This document shows, piece by piece, positions 25,838 to 34,504 of a DNA stretch of 45,998 nucleotides (positions are counted from its first letter, which is position 1; each line of letters starts with the position of its first letter). The DNA lies in assembly GCA_023432075.1 (NCBI GenBank), contig JAEYVD010000794.1, forward strand, positions 1-45,998, given 5' to 3'. Under the pieces are notes generated by a model that was not told the DNA's origin, ran no database searches, and worked only from the letters and a program-made list of their open reading frames with translations. Source of the stretch: Pseudomonadota bacterium. Its GTDB lineage: Bacteria > Pseudomonadota > Gammaproteobacteria > Burkholderiales > Burkholderiaceae_B. Both the position numbers and the translations under genes were made by a program.

Positions 25838-25933
25838 TTGATCTTCTCCGCACCGCTGGGATAGGATCAGCGCTCAGCGTCGGCGAACCAGGATTGCCGC
25901 TTTGCCGGACGTCGCGAACCACTCACCGGACGT

Positions 25934-26293
25934 ATGACTGCCCCGCTCAAGCATGCCGTTTCATTGTTGTTATGCGCTGCGATGTTGGCGGGCTCGGCAC
26001 TGCTCGGTTGGGGCACCGGCTGGGTCTTCCACAGCGAGAGTCATCGCGCGAGCGCGCAGGCTTTTGATGCAGAGCATCCCGCAAAAGATGACTTGGCTCA
26101 CATTCAGTTGACGGATGCCCAACATCAATTGCTGCACGAAGTTTCCCATCACCCGGTTGCGTTAGTGCCCGCAACCCATCATTTTCTGGCTTCTTCCAGC
26201 CCGATAACGCATTTGCCGCTGGCCGATACGCAAGTGCCAAGCGTGGCTATCGCTCCCCCTCTGCGACCGCCGCGTCGCCTCCCTCCTCTCTGA
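25934..26293 (+). CDS. Small secreted His-containing protein near czc genes, function unknown
   Basis: The 119-residue protein has a signal peptide or anchor (hydrophobic residues about 8-28). Its polar middle has scattered histidines (HPAKDDLAHIQ, DAQHQLLHEVSHH, ATHHFLA), and it ends in a proline/arginine tail (PPLRPPRRLPPL). I recognise no domain. Small periplasmic His-rich proteins are common near Czc/Cnr-type efflux genes, where they may bind metal or tune the system. The shared palindrome upstream and the nearby czcCBA operon support a metal role, but this is inferred from context. The ATG at 25934 follows the predicted promoter by about 65 bases. Confidence 0.55.
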   Translation: MTAPLKHAVSLLLCAAMLAGSALLGWGTGWVFHSESHRASAQAFDAEHPAKDDLAHIQLTDAQHQLLHEVSHHPVALVPATHHFLASSSPITHLPLADTQVPSVAIAPPLRPPRRLPPL

Positions 26294-26476
26294 CACCGAC
26301 GCCCTCAACCGGGCTCGCTCGTTCTATTTGCCGCGGCGCTAGATCGCCAGGCTGTCCTGCGCTCGTCCGTCGCATTCGAGATTGCCACGACATCGGTCGC
26401 GACAAAGGTTGCCGCCGTTTGCCTCGCGCCTTCAGTCCGCCCGGCTCTTGCGCCCGCACTGCCTCCAAAAGAAAGC

Positions 26477-27634
26477 ATGATCAAGATTCTCTATACCAAC
26501 TTTCATGTGAGTCCCAATATCGGGGGACACACGATCTACATTTCGCGACTCGCGCAGCGTCTTTCCGACCGTTGTTCGATCAGCGTGGCGGCGCCCGCGA
26601 ATTGCGCGCTTTTGCGCGTGGCGGGCGCCATACCGGGCGTCAAGACCTATCCCGTTGGCTTCACTTCGCGGATGAGTCGAATGCCTGCACCCATCAGACA
26701 GTTGCGACAGCTGCTGCGCAGCGAGAATTTCGACGTGGTGCATGTCAACGGCTCGGCTGACCACAAGATGGTCATTCTTGCCTCGCTCTTCCTGAATCGT
26801 AAACCCAAGATTGTTTTCACCAAGCACAACGACCAGCCGGTTTCGATGGTCAGTGCGCATATCAAAACCTGGCTTGGAACCGACCACGTCATCGCGGTGT
26901 GCAACCACGTCCATAGAAAGCTAGCGCCGACGCCCTATGCCAATGCGGGGATCTCCACCGTCTTCAACGGCGTGGATACGGCCCGCCTGACGCCCTGCTC
27001 CGACGCGGAAAAGCAGCGCTTCAGGAAACAGTATTTTGGGGCGGACCTCGTTGACCGGATCGTCCTCGGCAGCAACGCTGGAACCGGCGATTACAAGAGC
27101 TGGATGGACATGGTTCGCGCTGTCGCTCGGTTACCGCCCGCCGCAAGGGAGCGATTCCACGTCGCCGTGGCAGGTGCCCCGCTTTCCCATGCGGATCTTG
27201 CAGAGATCCGCGGGCTCGGCATGGAGAGCAGCTTCAGCTACGTGGGGATGCTGGATGACGTGCGGCCGTTCATCTGCGCCATCGATGTCGGGTTCGTCTT
27301 GTCTTACCGTGTTGAAACCATTTCTTTTGCATGCCGGGAAATGATGGCTTGCGCAAAGCCGGTCGTCGTCAGTGACTATGCGGGCCTTCCCGAGAACATC
27401 ACGGCGGGCGAGGACGGCTGGATTGTGCCCCGCCGGTCTCCCGACGTGTTGTCGAAACACTTGCTGAAGATGCTCGAACACGCTGCGCGGATCCCGGTAA
27501 TGGGACGCAGCGCAAGGCGTAAGGCGGAGGCCGAATTTGACGAAGCCCGATTTGTGCAAGGCACGCTGCGGGTCTATTACGATCTGGTGTTTCCGGCGCC
27601 AGGTTGGCACGAACTGAACGGCGTCGATGGCTGA
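26477..27634 (+). CDS. Glycosyltransferase family 4 (GT-B fold)
   Basis: The 385-residue protein has the GT-B architecture. The N-terminal domain begins ILYTNFHVSPNIGGHTIYIS with the glycine-rich acceptor loop, followed by FDVVHVNGSADH. A C-terminal donor domain contains the EX7E motif (ETISFACRE), then MMACAKPVVVSDYAGLPENI and GEDGWIVP, typical of GT4 enzymes. Such enzymes transfer a nucleotide-activated sugar to LPS core, O-antigen or other glycans at the cytosolic face of the inner membrane. The sugar and acceptor cannot be read from sequence. It stands alone between a small metal-linked gene and czcCBA, not in a polysaccharide cluster, which is unusual. No signal peptide is visible. Confidence 0.85.
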   Translation: MIKILYTNFHVSPNIGGHTIYISRLAQRLSDRCSISVAAPANCALLRVAGAIPGVKTYPVGFTSRMSRMPAPIRQLRQLLRSENFDVVHVNGSADHKMVILASLFLNRKPKIVFTKHNDQPVSMVSAHIKTWLGTDHVIAVCNHVHRKLAPTPYANAGISTVFNGVDTARLTPCSDAEKQRFRKQYFGADLVDRIVLGSNAGTGDYKSWMDMVRAVARLPPAARERFHVAVAGAPLSHADLAEIRGLGMESSFSYVGMLDDVRPFICAIDVGFVLSYRVETISFACREMMACAKPVVVSDYAGLPENITAGEDGWIVPRRSPDVLSKHLLKMLEHAARIPVMGRSARRKAEAEFDEARFVQGTLRVYYDLVFPAPGWHELNGVDG

Positions 27635-27685
27635 CAGTCCAGGGTCGGCCCGGCGGGTTGCGGACCCAGCGGCTTGCAACGGCTG

Positions 27686-27764
27686 ACTTTCATTCGGACA
27701 GCGCGCGCCCTGGGATCCACTCTGCCCCAGGTCCGCGCGCTGCGTTGGCTATCCGATTGAAAGT
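27686..27764. terminator. Large hairpin between convergent glycosyltransferase and czcA genes
   Basis: CAGCGCGCG and CCTGGG on the left pair with CCCAGG and CGCGCGCTG on the right around an 11-12-base loop. Outside these, ACTTTCA (27686-27692) pairs with TGAAAGT (27758-27764). The right arm holds about 11 extra bases. Lying between convergent genes, it probably acts as a bidirectional terminator, though no long T-run follows. A mobile-element end is an alternative. Confidence 0.55.
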
Positions 27765-27801
27765 TGCGCTCATGCGCCGCCATCGATGAAATCGCGATGG
27801 T

Positions 27802-30800
27802 CTACGCCTTGGTTGCCGCCTCGAACTCCAGCTCTTCCCTGTCGCGCCGATGGACCAGCCGATACAGCGCCGGCAACACCAAGAGGGTCAGGATCGTCGA
27901 CGAAATGATGCCGCCGATCACCACCGTTGCCAGCGGCCGCTGAACTTCGGCGCCCGTCCCGGTTGCGACCGCCATTGGCACGAAGCCCAGCGATGCGACC
28001 AGTGCGGTCATCAGCACAGGTCTTAGCCGGCTGATGGCACCCTCGCGCACGGCCAGCTCGACGGATTTTCCGCCCTCCCGCATGGCATTGATGAACGACA
28101 GGAGCACCAGGCCGTTCAGCACCGCAACGCCGCACAGCGCAATGAACCCCACGGCAGCGGTAATGGACAGGGGGATGCCCCGCAGCCAGAGCGCCATGAC
28201 ACCGCCCGTCAACGCAAACGGGATGCCCGTGAAGACAATGAGTCCGTCCCGGACATTGCCAAACATCGCGAAAAGCAGGCCGAAGACCAGTAGCAACGCC
28301 GCCGGCACCACGATCTGCAGCCGCTTGGCCGCGGACTGGAGCTGCTCGAATGTGCCGCCCCACGAGGTCCAGTAACCCGCCGGGACTTTCACCCGAGCCT
28401 CGATGTCTTTCGTCGCTTGGGCGACGAACGATCCCAGATCCCTGCCCCGCACGTTTGCGCTGACCACGATGCGGCGCTTGCCGTCCTCGCGGGAAATCTG
28501 ATTTGGGCCAGGTGAAAGGTCAAAGCTCGCCACTTCGCTCAATGGGATGTAAGCCGTTTGCAGTTGGTCAGGTGTTGCCGGCAGCGCAACAGGAAGATTT
28601 CGCAATTCGGCTATGTTGGCGCGCACCGTTTCCGGCAGGCGCACGACGATGTCGAACCGCCGGTCTCCCTGGAAAAACGTTCCGGCCTCTCGGCCGCCGA
28701 CGGCAATCGCCAGCGTATCCTGCACCGCCGCCATGCTCAGCCCATATCGCGCCGTCCGGTCTCGGTCGATGTTGACCGTCAGCATCGGCAGACCGGTCGT
28801 CTGCTCGACCTTGACCTCGGAGGCGCCCAACACCTGTTCCAATACTTCGGCGATCTCCGCGGCCGTGGCATTGAGCACCTCGTTGTCGTCGCCAAACACC
28901 TTCACAGCGACATCGCTACGCACTCCTGAGATCAGTTCGTTGAACCGTAGTTGAATCGGCTGCGAGAACTCGTAGTTGTTCCCCGGGATCTGGGCGGCTT
29001 CCTCCTGGATGGCAGCCAGCAGTTCGGCATGCGTTTTGCGCGGCGCTGGCCATTGATCCTCCGGTTTGAGCATCACATACCCGTCCGAGATATTGGGAGG
29101 CATCGCATCAGACGCAATCTCCGCGGTTCCCGTTCGTGCGAAGACCCGTTCGATTTCGGGGAATTTTTCCTTCAGGCGCGCCTCGATCTGTTTCTGCATG
29201 GCAACCGACTGGGTCAGGCTGGTTCCTGGAATTCTGAGGGCCTGGATCGCAATATCGCCTTCGTTCAGATTCGGGATGAACTCGCTGCCCAGGCGCGAGG
29301 CCAGTACACCGCAAAGCACGACCAGCACGGTCGCGACGGTCAGGACTAGCGGCGTGCGGCGCAGCGTGCCCTCCAGCATGGGCTGGTAGCGGCGCGTTGC
29401 CCATGTCATCAGGCGGCTCTCCTTCTCCGACACCTTGTTCCCCATGAACAGGGCGACGGCGGCCGGCACGAACGTGACCGACAGGATCATGGCACCCAAT
29501 AGCGCCAGCACAACCGTCAACGCCATGGGATGGAACATTCTGCCTTCCACACCGCTAAGCGCGAAGATGGGCAGGTACACCACCATGATGATGAGCTGGC
29601 CGTAAAGCAGCGGCCGGCGCGCCTCGCGCGCGGCGGCGAACACCTCGTGGAAGCGTTCCGCGCGCGTCAGGGCACGTCCGTGATGGGCCTGAGCATGGCT
29701 CAGGCGCCGGGCGCAGTTCTCGACAATGACGACCGCGCCGTCCACGATGATGCCGAAGTCCAGCGCACCCAGGCTCATCAGGTTTGCGCTGACCCTGTAA
29801 GTGACCATCCCCGTGAATGTGAACAGCATCGACAGCGGAATGATCATCGCCGTGATCAGGGCGGCCCGTATGTTGCCCAGAAAGAGGAAGAGCACCACGA
29901 CGACCAGCGCCGCCCCTTCCAGCAGGTTCTTCTTGACCGTCGCAATGGCCTTGTCGATCAGATTGGTGCGGTCATAAACGGGAACGGCCTTCACGCCTTC
30001 GGGCAGCGATTTGTTGATGACCGCGAGTTTTTCGGAGACGGCCAGGGAAATCGCGCGGCTGTTTTCGCCGATCAGCATGAAAACGGTCCCCAGGACCACC
30101 TCCTGGCCGTTGTCCGTGGCGGCTCCCGTCCGCAATTCACGTCCGATGCCGACATCCGCAACGTCCCGGATACGGATTGCCCGCCCTTGCACCGAGGTCA
30201 GCACAATATTGCCGATGTCCTCGATCGACCTGACCTGGCCGGGCGCACGAATCAGGTATTGCTCTCCCTTGCGCTCGATGTAGCCCGCGCCCACGTTGGC
30301 GTTATTGCTTTCCAGCGCGGCCATGACATCGGCAAGCGTCAGGCCATAGGAAGCCAGTCGTTCCGTGCTGGGCGCTACCTGGTATTCCTTGGCGAATCCG
30401 CCGATGGAATTCACTTCGGTGACGCCGGGTATATTGCGCAGTTGCGGCTTGATGACCCAATCCTGGATCTCGCGCAGATCCATCGGCGTATAGGGCGTCT
30501 TATCCGCCTTGCGTGCATCGGGCTCGGCCTCGACGGTCCACAGGTAGATCTCACCCAACCCCGACGAGATGGGCCCGAGCGTGGGTGTGATCCCTTCGGG
30601 CAGGCTCTCCTTCGCTTCCTGTAATCGCTGGTTGACCAACTGCCGCGCAAAGTAGATGTCGGTTCCGTCCTTGAAGATCACTGTCGTCTGCGACAGGCCG
30701 TAGCGCGACAGGGAGCGTGTCTGCTCAAGTCCCGGTAAGCCAGCCATGACCGTTTCGATCGGGTACGTGATGCGCTGTTCGGTTTCAAGGGGCGAATACC

Positions 30801-30963
30801 CGGGCGCACCCACGTTGATCTGCACCTGGACGTTAGTGATATCCGGGACGGCATCGATCGCCAGACGCGAGTAGTTGTACATGCCGACGGCGGCCATCCC
30901 CAAGGTCAAAAAGAGGACCAGCCAGCGTTGTTCGATGGAAAAGCGGATGAGGCGTTCAAACAT
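27802..30963 (-). CDS. czcA: CzcA-type heavy-metal RND efflux pump
   Basis: The 1053-residue protein is a full-length HME-RND proton antiporter. It starts MFERLIRFSIEQRW with the first membrane helix, then the porter motif DAVPDITNVQVQIN. The proton-relay helix reads LDFGIIVDGAVVIVEN, with Asp402, Asp408 and Glu415 at the same numbers as in Cupriavidus CzcA. This sequence type points to Zn/Co/Cd rather than Cu/Ag. Large periplasmic loops lie near 40-330 and 560-870, and the second membrane half is near 870-1035. It exports divalent cations across the envelope together with CzcB and CzcC. It starts 12 bases after the czcB stop in the order czcC-czcB-czcA. Confidence 0.93.
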   Translation of the reverse strand: MFERLIRFSIEQRWLVLFLTLGMAAVGMYNYSRLAIDAVPDITNVQVQINVGAPGYSPLETEQRITYPIETVMAGLPGLEQTRSLSRYGLSQTTVIFKDGTDIYFARQLVNQRLQEAKESLPEGITPTLGPISSGLGEIYLWTVEAEPDARKADKTPYTPMDLREIQDWVIKPQLRNIPGVTEVNSIGGFAKEYQVAPSTERLASYGLTLADVMAALESNNANVGAGYIERKGEQYLIRAPGQVRSIEDIGNIVLTSVQGRAIRIRDVADVGIGRELRTGAATDNGQEVVLGTVFMLIGENSRAISLAVSEKLAVINKSLPEGVKAVPVYDRTNLIDKAIATVKKNLLEGAALVVVVLFLFLGNIRAALITAMIIPLSMLFTFTGMVTYRVSANLMSLGALDFGIIVDGAVVIVENCARRLSHAQAHHGRALTRAERFHEVFAAAREARRPLLYGQLIIMVVYLPIFALSGVEGRMFHPMALTVVLALLGAMILSVTFVPAAVALFMGNKVSEKESRLMTWATRRYQPMLEGTLRRTPLVLTVATVLVVLCGVLASRLGSEFIPNLNEGDIAIQALRIPGTSLTQSVAMQKQIEARLKEKFPEIERVFARTGTAEIASDAMPPNISDGYVMLKPEDQWPAPRKTHAELLAAIQEEAAQIPGNNYEFSQPIQLRFNELISGVRSDVAVKVFGDDNEVLNATAAEIAEVLEQVLGASEVKVEQTTGLPMLTVNIDRDRTARYGLSMAAVQDTLAIAVGGREAGTFFQGDRRFDIVVRLPETVRANIAELRNLPVALPATPDQLQTAYIPLSEVASFDLSPGPNQISREDGKRRIVVSANVRGRDLGSFVAQATKDIEARVKVPAGYWTSWGGTFEQLQSAAKRLQIVVPAALLLVFGLLFAMFGNVRDGLIVFTGIPFALTGGVMALWLRGIPLSITAAVGFIALCGVAVLNGLVLLSFINAMREGGKSVELAVREGAISRLRPVLMTALVASLGFVPMAVATGTGAEVQRPLATVVIGGIISSTILTLLVLPALYRLVHRRDREELEFEAATKA

Positions 30964-30975
30964 GGTCTCTCCGCA

Positions 30976-32457
30976 TCAATGCGCGTGATCGGCGCTGGCC
31001 TTGCCCAGCTCCGACTTCAGCACGAAGCCATTCTCGACGACGTACCGGGTGCCGGCGGCAAGCCCCTTTACGACCTCTGACGTGGCATTTGAACTTTTGC
31101 CCACCGTAATGGATTGCGCGATAAAGCCGCCCGGAACCTCCACGAAGACAATGCTCTGTCCATCCACCGTGTGAACGGCATCAGCGTCGATGCCAACTGC
31201 GACTTGCGAGTTGTCCGTCACCACTTGCACCGTGACGAAGAGACCGGGACGCCAGGATGCGTCGGGATTGTCCACCGTGACGCGCGCGGTTGCCGTACGC
31301 GTCTGTTGGCCGAGTAATGATCCGATGTAAGAGACCTTGCCGTGCGCCTTGGCATCGAACGCCGTGGACGACACGATCGCGTCCTCGCCGACGCGCACTG
31401 CCTGCAGATCCTTGGGCGCGATCAGGAACTCAGCCCAGACGGTGCGCAGGTCGGAAATGGTGAAAATGCTGGCGTCCGCCGCAATCGCTTCGCCCAGCGC
31501 AATGTGCTTTTCGACCACGACGCCGTCGAACGGCGCGCGGATCTCCAACAAGCCCAATTCGTTCGACTGCGGCTTGGCGCCCACGGCTCGCAGCTTTTGC
31601 GCGGCATTCTGCACCGCGATTTCCGCTTCTTGGAAAGCAGCGCGGGCAACCTGATAGTCCTGTTCGGCGGACACTTTCTCCCGCCACAAGCGCAGTTCGC
31701 GGCCATGCGTCTGGCCAGCCAGATCGCGCCGCTTGGTGGCGGCCAGCCATTCACTGCGCAACTCGGACAGCGACGCGCTGGAAATGGTGGCCAGCAGGTC
31801 GCCTTTTTTGACCTGTTGCCCCAAGTCTGCGGACACACTTTCCACCACGCCCTCCATCCGAGGGACCACATGCGCCGTCCGGTCTGCGTTGAACTTCACT
31901 TCGCCGGGAAATTGCGCGGTCGTCGCCATCGACTGAACCCCTGCTGTGGCAAGTTTTAGGCCTGCCGCTGCCACTTGCTGGGGCGACAACGTGATCTTCC
32001 CCTCGTCTTTCTCCAGCACCGCATGGATAGTCCGAGCGGGATCTCGCATCTGGACTTCAGCGTCAATCTCGAGGAAGTGGGGCTCGGGGATCGTCTGCAC
32101 GCTGATCAGCGCGCCTGCCTCTTCACGGAACGTAAGCGTCTGGACTTCACCGTTCGGCCGCCTGACTTGGGCACTGACTTGCGCCGCGTCCACGGAAGTC
32201 GCCTTTCCCTCCCGCGAGCTCCAGATCTTCAGCCTTGGCTCGCCCCGCTCTTCGCTGAGCAGCAGCTCCACGGCGACACCGTCTTTCGACGTCAGGGCGC
32301 CGCCATTCGGCCCGGACTGCGCGGCAGGCTCGGCCTCGTGTCCATGATCGTCCGCGGCGGCGAGCGCGATGGCCGGACTTGCCATCAGCGTGGTCCAGCC
32401 AATCGCCAGCGCAAGCGCCGCGCGCCGGAATCGAAATTGATTTGCCTGTTTCAACAT
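30976..32457 (-). CDS. czcB: CzcB-type periplasmic adaptor of the metal efflux pump
   Basis: The 493-residue adaptor has an N-terminal export segment (about 12-33). An extra metal-binding-type region follows, with DDHGHEAE near residue 36 and a domain to about 150, as in CzcB proteins. The lipoyl halves are split by a coiled coil: VVPRMEGVVESVSADLGQQV near 200 and IRAPFDGVVVEKHIALGEA near 305. The beta-barrel and membrane-proximal domains follow. The C-terminus is His-containing (SADHAH). It bridges CzcA and CzcC and may hand metal to the pump. It starts 17 bases after the czcC stop. Gene order and length fit the family well. Confidence 0.92.
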   Translation of the reverse strand: MLKQANQFRFRRAALALAIGWTTLMASPAIALAAADDHGHEAEPAAQSGPNGGALTSKDGVAVELLLSEERGEPRLKIWSSREGKATSVDAAQVSAQVRRPNGEVQTLTFREEAGALISVQTIPEPHFLEIDAEVQMRDPARTIHAVLEKDEGKITLSPQQVAAAGLKLATAGVQSMATTAQFPGEVKFNADRTAHVVPRMEGVVESVSADLGQQVKKGDLLATISSASLSELRSEWLAATKRRDLAGQTHGRELRLWREKVSAEQDYQVARAAFQEAEIAVQNAAQKLRAVGAKPQSNELGLLEIRAPFDGVVVEKHIALGEAIAADASIFTISDLRTVWAEFLIAPKDLQAVRVGEDAIVSSTAFDAKAHGKVSYIGSLLGQQTRTATARVTVDNPDASWRPGLFVTVQVVTDNSQVAVGIDADAVHTVDGQSIVFVEVPGGFIAQSITVGKSSNATSEVVKGLAAGTRYVVENGFVLKSELGKASADHAH

Positions 32458-32474
32458 GTTTTTCTCTTAAAGAC

Positions 32475-33746
32475 TCAGCGCCCAAGGAGCCGCTGGATAT
32501 CGGAGTGCGCCTGATAGGCGGAGGCGACGACCTTGAGATAGGCAATGTTCCCCTCGGAGTAAGTTCTCTGAGCGTCAAGCACTTCCAGGAATCCGAACTT
32601 TCCTGCCTCGAAGCCCTTGCGAGCGGACTCATAGGCTTGATTCGCACCGGGGATCACGGACTCGCGGTAGTCGCGCGCGGCGGACACGGCAAGATCGAAT
32701 TGGGTCACGGCCCGAAGCAAGTCCGCGGTCAGGCGCGCCTGCAGATCGCGATACGTGTCCTTGGCCTTATAGGCCTGCATGGACGCCGTATAGACGTTGC
32801 CCTGATTGCGATCGATAAGAGGCAATGGAATGGAAATGCCCAACTGGGTTTTGTTGCGGCCGGCCTCGTTGTCTCGAGCCACACCCGCGCTCAAGGTGAT
32901 ATCCGGGTAGCGCTTGCTTTTCTCGACCTCGAGCTGCGCTTGCCCCAGCTCGGCCGCGATCCGGCCCGATTCCATGAATGGGGAACCCGCCAGGTTGGCG
33001 CGCAGATCGTCCAGCGGCTCTCGCTCGGGCAACGCCTCGATGCTGGCCGTGACTGATCCGAAATCGGGATCGTTGTCGCCCCACAGGACCGCAAGGTTGC
33101 GCCGCGCTTCCATCAGTTCCGCCTGCGCGGCCCGCCCTTCGATCCTGGCGTTGGCCAGCGCGACCCCGGCCTTGCCGCTTTCCAGCGGCGGCGCCTTGCC
33201 CGCCGCCACGCGGCGCTCGGCCAAGCGCTGGGCGCTGGCGGCAATGTCGACATTGGCTTGCGTCACGCGAACGGCTTCTTGCGCGATCGCCACATTAAAA
33301 AAGGCGGCAACCACCGCGGCGCGCAACGTCGCTCGGGCGCCCTGCTCGTCTTGGCGCGCGGCATCGCGCGAAAGCCGCGCCGCAGCCACGCGGGCCGCGC
33401 GTTTTCCACCCAGTTCGACCGGTACGCTGAGCATCGTGGTCGTCGTGCGCGTCGCTTTTTGCGTATCGTCAACACTGACGTCGAGCGAAGGGTTCGGCAA
33501 AAGCCCCGCCTGGATGACCTGGCCATCGGCTGCCTTTGCTTCGTGCCGGGCCGCGGCCAGCGCCGGGTTGCTTTCCAGCGCGGCTTGCAGCGCCTGCTCC
33601 AGGGTCAGGCGGCGTCCATCCGCGGGGTTTGACGTGGTTGATGCCAACTCGGATTGAAGCGCGCCGTATGGCGCAGTGCCCTGGGCCCCGGCTGGTTCCA
33701 CGAACAGCAATGCCGCGAGCGCCAAAGGCGGCAGGAATACACGCAT
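32475..33746 (-). CDS. czcC: CzcC-type outer-membrane channel of the metal efflux pump
   Basis: The 423-residue TolC-family protein begins MRVFLPPLALAALLFVEPAG with a signal peptide (cleavage after GAQ). The ATG at 33746 was chosen because it opens this signal; the longer frame to 33851 adds 35 unlikely residues. Two OEP helical repeats follow (LEQALQAALESNPALAAARH near the start; a second near 235-410). CzcC forms the outer-membrane exit for metal ions pumped by CzcA. As first gene of the czcCBA transcript, it is probably controlled from the 33747-34046 divergent region with its perfect palindrome. Confidence 0.92.
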   Translation of the reverse strand: MRVFLPPLALAALLFVEPAGAQGTAPYGALQSELASTTSNPADGRRLTLEQALQAALESNPALAAARHEAKAADGQVIQAGLLPNPSLDVSVDDTQKATRTTTTMLSVPVELGGKRAARVAAARLSRDAARQDEQGARATLRAAVVAAFFNVAIAQEAVRVTQANVDIAASAQRLAERRVAAGKAPPLESGKAGVALANARIEGRAAQAELMEARRNLAVLWGDNDPDFGSVTASIEALPEREPLDDLRANLAGSPFMESGRIAAELGQAQLEVEKSKRYPDITLSAGVARDNEAGRNKTQLGISIPLPLIDRNQGNVYTASMQAYKAKDTYRDLQARLTADLLRAVTQFDLAVSAARDYRESVIPGANQAYESARKGFEAGKFGFLEVLDAQRTYSEGNIAYLKVVASAYQAHSDIQRLLGR

Positions 33747-33913
33747 GTTTTTTTTCAACCAATAGAGGTGCGGGCCGATGGACGGGGCCGGTGCGGGACT
33801 GCGCGATCCGGCCATCTTTCGCCAGCAGAATGAAAGGAAATGACCGCGCACTGTAGCTAACGCCGCTCGTCAAATTCCCGACAACAACATGACAAATCGG
33901 TAAGGTTCAGCCC

Positions 33914-33929
33914 ATTACGAATTCGTAAT
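33914..33929. promoter_or_regulatory. Perfect 16-base palindrome in the czcC/DUF4148 divergent region
   Basis: ATTACGAATTCGTAAT is a perfect inverted repeat located 168 bases before czcC and 118 bases before the DUF4148 gene. A near copy lies at 25822-25837. Its layout, ATTACN-NNNN-NGTAAT, matches the spacing of cop-box-type operators. It is a strong candidate binding site for the response regulator at 34505 or another metal sensor. The regulator is inferred. Confidence 0.6.
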
Positions 33930-34046
33930 CAGGGTGACTGCGAATTGACGAAGTGTGTTCCGTAGAGTGTCACCAACGCTTAACCAAAAGCGTGTAAGAG
34001 GCGCAACCCCGCGCCATCAGTGCAATCTGGAACTTGGAGATTCTTC

Positions 34047-34388
34047 ATGCTGAACCGTCAAACCCGCGTCGCCCTCTTCCTTGGCGCAGCCCTCACGTTG
34101 CCCGCCTTTGCCCAGGCTTCCAACACCTGGCATCAAACCGGCACCGAAATTGGCTACGAGGTGGCGCTGTCGCACGCAAACGGCAGCAAAACGGCGGAAC
34201 AGGTCCAACAGGAACTGGCGCAGGCAAAAGCCGACAAGAGCGCATGGAGATTGCGGTATCTGAATGCGGCAACGCCGGGCTGGGCCAAGCAAGGCACGTC
34301 ACGCACGCGTGCAGAAGTGCAGGCGCAGGCCGAGTCGATCACTCCCGAAGAACGGGCGCGACTGAAAGAGATCTATACGCCCGGCTGA
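34047..34388 (+). CDS. DUF4148 small exported protein
   Basis: The 113-residue protein begins with a signal peptide (MLNRQTRVALFLGAALTLPA, cleavage after FAQA). It then has the DUF4148 pattern of small betaproteobacterial envelope proteins: KTAEQVQQELAQAKADK, WRLRYLNAATPGW and TRAEVQAQAESI. The function is unknown; several relatives are expressed under metal or oxidative stress. The ATG at 34047 follows TTGGAGA and is preferred over the longer frame from 34020. It is divergent from czcC across the palindrome and lies 116 bases before the response regulator, so it may share metal control. Confidence 0.83.
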   Translation: MLNRQTRVALFLGAALTLPAFAQASNTWHQTGTEIGYEVALSHANGSKTAEQVQQELAQAKADKSAWRLRYLNAATPGWAKQGTSRTRAEVQAQAESITPEERARLKEIYTPG

Positions 34389-34504
34389 GCGATCTGCCCC
34401 GCCTTGCTCGCCGCCCGGGGCGGCAGCGCAGCGTGCGGGGGCAAGGCCTGCACTAGAATGAGCGCTGCCCGCCCCGGGCGCTTTTCCCACCCTTTTCCGC
34501 AGTC

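Noticed and set aside
26294..26476. A small gene between the secreted protein and the glycosyltransferase
   Set aside because: No frame with a start, ribosome-binding site and plausible composition; I see nothing but spacer.
29530..30624. Plus-strand open frame of 364 codons opposite czcA
   Set aside because: czcA is full length with all catalytic residues; the antisense frame has no similarity I recognise.
34389..34504. GC-rich inverted repeats before the response regulator as a regulatory RNA
   Set aside because: Several short overlapping inverted repeats (for example GCCGCC/GGCGGC) occur, but none is followed by a T-run and no known RNA family is recognised.
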